The notes beneath the pieces were generated by a model, which was not told the DNA's origin, did not search any database, and saw only the letters and a program-made list of their open reading frames with translations. Made by a program: the position numbers and the translations under genes. Source: Myxococcota bacterium (GTDB lineage Bacteria; Myxococcota; Polyangia; GCA-2747355; JAKLHH01). Taken from it: a DNA stretch of 9,095 nt. The first letter of the stretch is position 1. The number at the start of each line of letters is the position of its first letter. The stretch covers positions 1 to 9,095 of the forward strand of contig JAKLHH010000227.1 in assembly GCA_022710245.1 (NCBI GenBank). The letters are read 5' to 3'. Below are positions 1 to 7,003 of the stretch, in pieces.

Positions 1-168
1 TGCCACGACGAAGCAGCGAGCGGTCGCGCGGGCGGATCTCCGTCGGAGAACTTCCAGTTAGCGGCCGCGCGGGCTCGCCGCCGGCTTTGGGCTGGCCGCG
101 ACGCGCCCGTCTGCTATCTGATCCGGAGGGGGGCAAGTTGATGACTGCGGAGCCGCTCGCGGCGAGCG
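1..168. other. Upstream region, no confident gene
   Basis: No gene can be assigned here. The frame beginning at base 2 is open to a TAG at 59-61, so the first 19 codons could be the 3' end of an upstream plus-strand gene, but the stretch is too short to recognise. From 62 to 124 I see no good -35/-10 pair. A TATCTG at 115-120 preceded by TG is a poor -10 and lies too close to the SD. The only clear signal is the purine-rich SD at 125-133. Confidence 0.4.
125..133 (+). promoter_or_regulatory. Strong Shine-Dalgarno upstream of clpS, in an unexpected frame
   Basis: GGAGGGGGG lies 8 nt before TTG 138 and 11 nt before ATG 141 when measured from the GGAGG core. Both of those starts are in a different frame from the ClpS body, whose first in-frame ATG is at 169 and has no good SD of its own. 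The site therefore either serves a short overlapping ORF or shows that the ClpS N-terminus begins at 138/141 and a base has been gained or lost before about 230. Confidence 0.5.
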
Positions 169-489
169 ATGGCGGGGCAGAGGAGACAGACGGAGCGCGA
201 ACTCTCGCTGAGGCCGCGGCGCAAGACGCTGACGCCGCGCCTGTACCAGGTCATCCTGCACAACGACGACTACACCACGATGGAGTTCGTGGTCGAGGTC
301 CTGGTCGAGCTCTTCCACAAGTCCCACGCCGAGGCGACGGCGATCATGCTCCACGTCCATACCCGGGGCGCCGGGGTCTGCGGCATCTACACCCGCGAGG
401 TGGCCGAGACCAAGGTGCGGAAGGTGCTGGATCGCGCCCGCGAGCAAGGGCATCCGCTGCTGTGCACGATGGAGCCAGCCGACCGCTAG
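169..489 (+). CDS. clpS: ClpS, ATP-dependent Clp protease adaptor
   Basis: ClpS binds the N-terminal domain of ClpA and delivers N-degron substrates (proteins starting with bulky hydrophobic residues) to ClpAP in the cytoplasm. The 106-residue product has the usual size and a complete core. The N-degron pocket is visible as N32-D33-D34 in HNDDYTTMEF, with M38 at the gatekeeper position and H64 matching the conserved His of the LxVH segment. The typical ending EVAETKV...HPLLCTME follows. The first 24 residues are Arg-rich and unlike the usual acidic flexible N-terminus. ATG 169 lacks a good SD, while a strong SD precedes ATG 141 in another frame, so the true start is uncertain. clpA begins 34 nt downstream, the standard clpS-clpA operon. 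Family identity is certain; the N-terminal boundary is not. Confidence 0.95.
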   Translation: MAGQRRQTERELSLRPRRKTLTPRLYQVILHNDDYTTMEFVVEVLVELFHKSHAEATAIMLHVHTRGAGVCGIYTREVAETKVRKVLDRAREQGHPLLCTMEPADR

Positions 490-509
490 CGGCTCCACCG
501 GATGCTCCC

Positions 510-515
510 GAGGGA
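510..515 (+). promoter_or_regulatory. Ribosome binding site deciding the clpA start
   Basis: GAGGGA ends 8 nt before ATG 524, an optimal distance, whereas the alternative in-frame ATG at 515 overlaps it and so cannot use it. Starting at 524 also gives an N-terminus (MNLSQDLQ) that aligns with the usual ClpA N-terminus. Confidence 0.6.
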
Positions 516-523
516 TGGGCACC

Positions 524-2803
<2,280 letters not shown>

Positions 2804-2892
2804 GCGCCGAGCTCACGACGCGTCGCCGCGACCGCTGAGCCGCGCGGTTCGTCGCTCCGGCGACCAACAAACTACTCCCGCCGACCGCGCCA

Positions 2893-2901
2893 GGGTACGA
2901 T
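2893..2901 (+). promoter_or_regulatory. Possible -10 element for the nuclease-like gene
   Basis: GGGTACGAT contains TACGAT (2896-2901), which matches the -10 consensus at four of six bases, nine bases before the GTG start at 2911. A transcript starting about 7 nt after it would have almost no leader, in keeping with the lack of a usable SD. No convincing -35 is seen, so this is weak. A near-identical nonamer precedes the DUF488 gene. Confidence 0.25.
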
Positions 2902-2910
2902 GCCCTCGCC

Positions 2911-3450
2911 GTGCATGGGCTCGCGCCACAGCTCCAGCTGGCCGTCCTCGTCCTCGCGGCCGCGAGCTCCGCCTGGCTCGCGCTCGGGCTCCGCCGCGCG
3001 CTCCACCGGAGGCGGCTGCGCCGGCGCTGTCGCCACGCCGCCGAGGGACAGGCCCGCGCGCGCGGCCTCCTCGAGGAGCGTGGGTTCGTCGTGGAGGCCG
3101 AGGAGGTGGTGGTCCCCGGCGAGCTGGTCGTCGACGGCGAGCGCTGCACCTTCGAGGTCCGCATCGACTTCCTCGCCCGGCGCGGGCGTCGCCTCTACGG
3201 CGTCGAGGTGAAGACCGGCCGCCAGGCCGCGGACCCAGCCTGCCGCGCGACCCGCCGCCAGCTCGCCGAGTACGCCCGCGTGCTCCCCGTCGACGGGCTC
3301 TTCCTCCTCGACATCGATCGCCGCCGTCTCAGCGAGGTTCGCTTCCCCGAGCACGCGCGAGGCTCCCGCTCCGCGGCGCTGTTCTTCGCCTTCCTCCTCG
3401 GGGCGGCCGCCGCCCTCCTGCTCGTCCGCACGCTCGGCCTCCCACGCTGA
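2911..3450 (+). CDS. Membrane-anchored PD-(D/E)xK nuclease-like protein
   Basis: No named family is recognised with certainty. The 179-residue product starts at GTG 2911. It has a hydrophobic segment at about 9-27 followed by an extremely Arg-rich stretch (28-41), which suggests the soluble part is cytoplasmic. A second hydrophobic segment lies at about 154-172. Between them is the order of a PD-(D/E)xK nuclease fold: E45 in AAEGQARARGLLEERGF (motif I-like helix), D86, the E99-V-K101 triad element in YGVEVKTG, and Q117-xxx-Y121 resembling RecB-type motif IV. The segment also recalls YraN/UPF0102 proteins, which have D...VEVKT but normally no membrane anchors. Seen: motifs and hydrophobic ends. 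Inferred: a nuclease or nuclease-derived DNA-binding role at the inner membrane. It follows clpA by 107 nt and probably has its own promoter. No SD is near the start, so initiation may be leaderless or the start may be wrong by a few codons. Confidence 0.75.
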   Translation: MHGLAPQLQLAVLVLAAASSAWLALGLRRALHRRRLRRRCRHAAEGQARARGLLEERGFVVEAEEVVVPGELVVDGERCTFEVRIDFLARRGRRLYGVEVKTGRQAADPACRATRRQLAEYARVLPVDGLFLLDIDRRRLSEVRFPEHARGSRSAALFFAFLLGAAAALLLVRTLGLPR

Positions 3451-3490
3451 GCGGGGGCGGCGCAGGTCGCGCCCGGGCGCGCTGCCGTCC

Positions 3491-3531
3491 ACGTCAAAAA
3501 GCTGCGGCGCCGTTGTAATCACCGGGGTGAT
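3491..3531 (+). promoter_or_regulatory. Candidate promoter with overlapping operator-like palindrome
   Basis: TGTAAT at 3514-3519 matches the -10 consensus at five of six positions. ACGTCA at 3491-3496, 17 nt upstream, is a poor -35 (three of six). A perfect inverted repeat ATCACC-GG-GGTGAT (3518-3531) overlaps the end of the -10 and the predicted start point at about 3526. That is where a repressor would bind. If real, it would drive the PAP2 gene with a leader of roughly 140 nt. Confidence 0.35.
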
Positions 3532-3551
3532 CGCGGAGAATGCGCCGCCCG

Positions 3552-3593
3552 GCTGCTCCGCCTCCTCGCGCGCTGCTCCGCCTCCACTCGCGC
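3552..3593. repeat. Two-copy head-to-tail tandem repeat
   Basis: Copy 1 (3552-3571) and copy 2 (3572-3593) directly abut. Each begins with the identical 14-mer GCTGCTCCGCCTCC and ends in TCGCGC; copy 2 carries two extra bases (AC) between these parts. The repeat lies between the palindrome and the PAP2 start, in the presumed leader. Its function is unknown and slippage duplication is the simplest origin. Confidence 0.7.
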
Positions 3594-3663
3594 CCCTGCC
3601 ACCACCCCTGACGCAGCCCGGAGAACCGTCCTGCCACGGACAGCTCCCCGGCGCCCGACGCCG

Positions 3664-4599
3664 GTGAAAGGACTGCGTGCTCTCGTGTTCACCCGTCTCT
3701 GCTCTCGCGGCCTCTGCGCCGCGGTCGTCCTCGGCGGCACCCTCGCCCACGCCGCCGAGCCGCCGACCTCGCTCTCGATGCGCGAGGCCGCGCGGCCGGG
3801 CTCGCCCCAGCCGAGCCCCTTCTCCATCAGCCTGCCGGTCGACCTCTCGCTCACCGCGGCCGGCCTCGCCTCCAACCTGCTCCCGGCGCTGCTCGGGTCG
3901 GCCCCGGCCAACTCGGCGCTGCTCCGCGCCGAGAGCGTGAACGGCATGGACCGCTCGGTGATCGGCAACTGGTCGCCCGGCGCCGACACCGCCTCGACGG
4001 TGCTGATGGCGACCAGCATCGCCCTGCCCATCCTCGCGGGCCTGATCGACACCGCCGCCTCGCGCCCGCCCGATGGCTACCGCGGCTTCCTCAAGGACGC
4101 GCTGGTGCTCCTCGAGACCTACGCCCTCACCTCGCTGGTCACCAACGTGGTCAAGGTCAGCGTCTCGCGGCCGCGCCCCTACGTCTTCGATCCGGCGCAC
4201 GCCGCGAGCGCCGACAGCGACTCCGGCCACTCCTTCTTCTCCGGCCACACCGCCGCCGCCTTCTCGATGGCCACCTCCTACTCGTACCTCTTCACCCTGC
4301 GGCACCCGGGGAGCAAGCTGATCGTGCCCGTCTGGATCGGCACCCACGCGCTCGCCGCGGCGACCGGGTTCCTGCGCGTCGAGGCAGGCAGGCACTTCTG
4401 GAGCGACGTCCTCATCGGCGCCGCGGTGGGCAGCAGCATCGGACTGCTGGTCCCCTACCTCCACACGCGCGGCAACTTCTTCAGCCGGCTCCTCTTCGGC
4501 AGCGGCGAGCCCGGGGGCACTCGCCTGACACCGACCGTGAGCCGCGGCGTCGGCGGCGCGCTGACCGGGGGCGGGCTGAGCGTGTCCGGCACCTTCTGA
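3664..4599 (+). CDS. PAP2-family phosphatase, exported/membrane
   Basis: Type 2 phosphatidic acid phosphatase superfamily protein; members dephosphorylate lipid phosphates such as phosphatidate, undecaprenyl diphosphate or lipid A at the periplasmic face. All three signature motifs are present: KVSVSRPRP (K164-x6-R171-P172), FFSGH (S193-G194-H195) and R238-x5-H244-x3-D248. H195, H244 and D248 are the expected catalytic residues. Residues 1-31 look like a Sec signal peptide (LVFTRLCSRGLCAAVVLGGTL then AHA). Further hydrophobic segments lie at about 60-78, 111-130, 145-163, 218-235 and 247-264. The Gly-rich tail ends in Phe. Start GTG 3664 gives the signal peptide but has no good SD; GTG 3685 (AAAGGA 12 nt before it) is an alternative. 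The gene converges on the transporter with a two-base gap. Substrate cannot be told from sequence. Confidence 0.92.
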   Translation: MKGLRALVFTRLCSRGLCAAVVLGGTLAHAAEPPTSLSMREAARPGSPQPSPFSISLPVDLSLTAAGLASNLLPALLGSAPANSALLRAESVNGMDRSVIGNWSPGADTASTVLMATSIALPILAGLIDTAASRPPDGYRGFLKDALVLLETYALTSLVTNVVKVSVSRPRPYVFDPAHAASADSDSGHSFFSGHTAAAFSMATSYSYLFTLRHPGSKLIVPVWIGTHALAAATGFLRVEAGRHFWSDVLIGAAVGSSIGLLVPYLHTRGNFFSRLLFGSGEPGGTRLTPTVSRGVGGALTGGGLSVSGTF

Positions 4600-4605
4600 G
4601 CTCAG
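4596..4605. other. Palindrome containing both convergent stop codons
   Basis: CTGAGCTCAG is a perfect 10-bp palindrome. It holds the TGA of the PAP2 gene (4597-4599) and, on the minus strand, the TGA of the transporter (4602-4604). The two coding regions are separated by only two bases and no intrinsic terminator fits between them. Confidence 0.8.
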
Positions 4606-5915
4606 GCGTCACCCGACGTCTCGGCCTGGTGGCGGTGCAGGCGCCGGTCGTAGTAGCGCGAGGTGATGCCGACGACCACCAGCAGCAGCAGGATCAGCCC
4701 CAGGTTGATCCCGACGAAGTGGAGCGTCCCCAGCAGGAGCAGCCGCCCCACCCAGACCACGCCCGCGGCGAGCACGTCGCCGCTCCGCCAGAAGAGGGTG
4801 TCGATGACGGTCTTCGCCGAGTACTTCTCCTCTCGCGAGGTGACCAGGAAGAGCGCGTGGCGAGCGGTGTTCTGCAGCGAGTACTCGGCGCTGTTCTGCG
4901 CCCCCTTGGCTGTGGCGATGATGGTCAGCGTCGGCAGCGCGGCCATCGAGAGATAGCCGCCGAGCCAGATCAGCGGGGTGAGGAAGAGCGCGACCCGCAG
5001 GCCGAGGCGCTGCATGAGGCGGGAGACGAGGAAGCACTGGGCGAGCAGGCTGGCGAGGTTCACCCAGCTGAAGAACCGCGCCCGGAAGGCGGCGACGTAC
5101 TCGGCCAGCGGGCCGACGTGGTTGGCTGAGGCGAGGCGGGCCGACTGCAGGAGCTGGCGGTCGAGGATGTACTCGCCGTTGGTGCTGATCCAGTTGATCA
5201 GCAGGGTGAAGGCCGCGAGCAGCAGCAGGTAGCGGTCCGCGAGCAGCCGCTGCAGCGGCTCGCCGGTGGCGACCGGCAGGCTGGCCACCGGGGTCACGCG
5301 CTCACGGCGGTGCACGAGGACCACGAGGCCGAGGCAGGCGAGGAGGATCCCGCCGCTGGCGAGCATCAGCAGCCAGGGCCCGAGCGGCGCGAAGAGCCAG
5401 CCCGCCAGCCGGGCGCCGAGCACCGCGCCGAGGGAGCCGCCCACCCCGACGATGCCGAAGAGCCGCTTCCCCTGCTCGTGGCTGAAGACGTCGCTGGCCA
5501 GGGACCAGTACTGCGCGAGGGTGGTGACGTTGAAGATGCCGGCCCAGAGGAAGAAGGGGATGCCGACCGGCACGCCCGTGGTGCCGAGCGCGAAGAAGAG
5601 CAGGAGGTTGCCGATGAAGAAGAGGTTCACCGCGCCGATCAGCACCGCGCGGTTGAGGCGGACCGCGAGGTAGCTGTAGCCCCAGGCGAGCAGCGTGAGC
5701 AGCACGATCTGCATCGCCGCCGCGTAGCTCTTCACCTCGGCGCCGCCGCCGGAGAGGATCAGCGCCTCGCGCAGCACCTTGATGACGTAGGTCACCGTCA
5801 GCAGGAGGAAGCCGAGCAGCGAGAGCAGGACGGTGGTGACGGCCTCGTCGCGGCGCACTTCGCCGAGGGTGCGTAGCAGGGCGAGGCCGATCCGGGCCAG
5901 TCCGCTGCGCTTCAC
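4602..5915 (-). CDS. TLC/ATP:ADP translocase-like 12-TM transporter
   Basis: Integral inner-membrane carrier of about 437 residues from GTG 5915, with about 12 hydrophobic segments and a short cytoplasmic loop in the middle (HRRERV, about 202-207). The region KGAQNSAEYS...ALFLVTSREEKYSAK (about 337-368) followed by ID...WRSGDVL (about 371-382) resembles the conserved part of nucleotide-transporter (TLC, ATP:ADP antiporter) relatives and MFS-like proteins in free-living bacteria. Whether it moves nucleotides is unknown; only Chlamydia/Rickettsia/plastid members are established nucleotide exchangers. An ATG at 6008 would add 31 residues of non-membrane, low-similarity sequence and would place the start upstream of the candidate promoter. 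GTG 5915 is preceded by GAGGGAGG and by a promoter at the right distance, so I prefer it. It is divergent from the DUF488 gene. Confidence 0.85.
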   Translation of the reverse strand: MKRSGLARIGLALLRTLGEVRRDEAVTTVLLSLLGFLLLTVTYVIKVLREALILSGGGAEVKSYAAAMQIVLLTLLAWGYSYLAVRLNRAVLIGAVNLFFIGNLLLFFALGTTGVPVGIPFFLWAGIFNVTTLAQYWSLASDVFSHEQGKRLFGIVGVGGSLGAVLGARLAGWLFAPLGPWLLMLASGGILLACLGLVVLVHRRERVTPVASLPVATGEPLQRLLADRYLLLLAAFTLLINWISTNGEYILDRQLLQSARLASANHVGPLAEYVAAFRARFFSWVNLASLLAQCFLVSRLMQRLGLRVALFLTPLIWLGGYLSMAALPTLTIIATAKGAQNSAEYSLQNTARHALFLVTSREEKYSAKTVIDTLFWRSGDVLAAGVVWVGRLLLLGTLHFVGINLGLILLLLVVVGITSRYYDRRLHRHQAETSGDA

Positions 5916-5917
5916 AC

Positions 5918-5925
5918 CCTCCCTC
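5918..5925 (-). promoter_or_regulatory. Ribosome binding site supporting GTG 5915 as transporter start
   Basis: On the minus strand GAGGGAGG precedes GTG 5915. Spacing is 4 nt from the GAGGGA core (2 nt from the end of GAGGGAGG), slightly short but the best SD near any in-frame start. The upstream ATG at 6008 has GGAGG touching it directly, which is not a workable spacing. Confidence 0.5.
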
Positions 5926-5956
5926 AACCCAGCCTCCCCCGCTCTGCCTCTGATCA

Positions 5957-5985
5957 AGTATTCGTGCTGGGCGCCCAGGCGGCAA
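5957..5985 (-). promoter_or_regulatory. Candidate promoter of the transporter gene with spacer palindrome
   Basis: Minus strand: TTGCCG (5985-5980, four of six against TTGACA), a 17-nt spacer, then AATACT (5962-5957, four of six against TATAAT). The predicted transcript start near 5950 gives a leader of about 35 nt to GTG 5915. The spacer holds a perfect 12-bp palindrome CTGGGCGCCCAG (5967-5978), a good position for a regulator acting between -35 and -10. Confidence 0.4.
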
Positions 5986-6061
5986 CGTGACAGCACGATC
6001 GCGGTCATCCTCCGTCGGCCTCGCTCTGGCGCTGGCGCGCCGCGGCGGGCACGATCACTCC

Positions 6062-6595
6062 ATGGTGCTCTTCACCGTCGGCCACTCCACCCGCAGCGCC
6101 GACGAGCTGCTCGAGCTGCTGCGCGCGCACGGCGTCCAGCGCGTCGTCGACGTGCGCATGGTGCCGCGCTCGCGGCGTAACCCGCAGTTCGAGAGCTCCG
6201 TGCTGCGCGCGTCCCTCGCCGCCGGCGGCATCGCCTACGAGCACCTGCGCGCGCTGGGCGGCCTGCGCCGCCCGCGACCCGACTCGCGCAACACGGCCTG
6301 GCGGAACGACGGCTTCCGCGGCTTCGCGGACCACATGGAGACCCCCGACTTCGCGCGGGCGCTCGACCAGCTCCTCGCGCTCGCCGCGGAGCGCCCCACC
6401 GCGGTCCTCTGCGCCGAGGCGGTGCCCTGGCGCTGCCACCGCTCACTGATCGCCGACGCGGCCACCGTCCGCGGCGTCGAGGTGCACCACCTGCTCAGCG
6501 TCTCCGACGCGCGGCCCCACCGGCTCACCCCGTCGGCGCGCGTCGAGGACGGGCGCCTCGGTTACCCCGGCGAGCCGGTCGACGGCGGGGAATAG
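6062..6595 (+). CDS. DUF488 domain-containing protein
   Basis: Small cytoplasmic protein of 177 residues covering the whole DUF488 domain. Conserved marks are visible in order: TVGHSTRS (5-12), VVDVRMVPRSRRNPQF (28-43), GLRRPRPDSRN (67-77), FRGFADHMET (85-94), the Cys/His signature CAEAVPWRCHRSLIAD (117-132, with C117, E119, C125, H126, R127) and RPHRLTPSARV (151-161). The biochemical role of the family is not established, so I assign none; the CxE...CHR motif suggests a catalytic or metal/nucleic-acid site. Start ATG 6062 is chosen because family similarity begins at once (MVLFTVGHS). A GTG at 5987 would add 25 unrelated residues. No SD precedes 6062; GGGCACGAT at 6047-6055 may be a -10 for a leaderless transcript. 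Divergent from the transporter across 146 nt. Confidence 0.93.
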   Translation: MVLFTVGHSTRSADELLELLRAHGVQRVVDVRMVPRSRRNPQFESSVLRASLAAGGIAYEHLRALGGLRRPRPDSRNTAWRNDGFRGFADHMETPDFARALDQLLALAAERPTAVLCAEAVPWRCHRSLIADAATVRGVEVHHLLSVSDARPHRLTPSARVEDGRLGYPGEPVDGGE

Positions 6596-6687
6596 TCAGC
6601 CTGGCTCCGCGAAAAGCCTCGCGGCGAGAGAGACCGCTCGTGGCCGCCTGGTGCCGGGGTGGTCTTCTTCTTGCAGCCCTGGACCCC

Positions 6688-6990
6688 ATGGCGAGAGTCA
6701 TCGAGCGACTGGACGCGCACGTGCTGCAGGTCCCGACCGACGGGCCCGAGGCCGACGGCACCATCGCCTGGGACGAGACGACGCACACAGCGCCGGCGCT
6801 GCACCTGCACCCGGCCTGCGCGCTCGGGCGCCTGATCCACGTCGAGTACTTCTGGGACCACCAGCGGGTGGAGCGCCTGGTCCTCGACGGCCTGCCCGCG
6901 ACGCGCGCCGGCGCGCTGTGGCCGGACCTGGGGCAGCCGGGCAACGGGCTCAGCCTGCGCGCGGACGCGGCCGAGCGGTTCGCCGTCTGA
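6688..6990 (+). pseudogene. Internally deleted mandelate racemase/enolase-superfamily gene
   Basis: The 100-residue ORF reads as the two ends of a mandelate racemase/muconate-lactonizing enzyme family protein joined in frame. Residues 1-32 (IERLDAHVLQVPTDGPEADG...WDETT) resemble the first beta-strands of the family's N-terminal cap. Residues 34-100 (TAPALHLHPACALGR...HVEYFWDHQRVERLVLDG...DLGQPGNGL) resemble its last barrel strand and C-terminal cap. Full-length members have about 350-400 residues, so roughly 250-300 are missing, including the catalytic Lys/His and the Asp/Glu metal ligands of the barrel. The junction falls at about 6778-6790. The product cannot be an active enolase-superfamily enzyme. 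The stop lies 13 nt before the next start, as in an operon. ATG 6688 has no SD; a GTG at 6640 is in frame but adds unrelated sequence. An assembly collapse is an alternative to a true deletion. Confidence 0.7.
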
Positions 6991-6992
6991 GC

Positions 6993-6997
6993 AGGAG
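6993..6997 (+). promoter_or_regulatory. Ribosome binding site of the FAD/Fe-S oxidoreductase
   Basis: AGGAG with a 6-nt spacer before ATG 7004, just after the TGA (6988-6990) of the upstream remnant ORF. The layout allows translational coupling and fixes the start. Confidence 0.7.
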
Positions 6998-7003
6998 CGA
7001 GCG

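Larger units (their letters stand above)
3451..3663. other. Intergenic region before the PAP2 gene
   Basis: There is no credible gene in this 213-nt gap. A GTG at 3528 opens a proline-rich frame that ends at 3665, but it has no SD and looks like chance coding in GC-rich DNA. The gap holds a rare A-rich patch (TCAAAAAG, 3494-3501), a -10-like hexamer, a 14-nt inverted repeat and a two-copy tandem repeat, described separately. Confidence 0.5.

Noticed and set aside
3528..3665. Small proline-rich ORF starting at GTG 3528
   Set aside because: No SD, start lies inside the palindrome, product is low-complexity Pro/Ala/Ser and crosses the tandem repeat; not credible as a gene.
2872..4464. 530-residue minus-strand open frame across the nuclease-like and PAP2 genes
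   Set aside because: Spans two well-supported plus-strand genes and an intergenic region, Gly/Glu/Arg-rich, no domain; a composition artefact.
5987..6061. N-terminal extension of the DUF488 protein from GTG 5987
   Set aside because: The 25 extra residues do not resemble the family, which begins at MVLFTVGHS, and the extension crosses the divergent promoter region.
6607..6628. CCGCG/CGCGG or CTCGC/GCGAG hairpin after the DUF488 gene as a terminator
   Set aside because: Short mutually exclusive stems with no T-tract; a factor-independent terminator cannot be supported.
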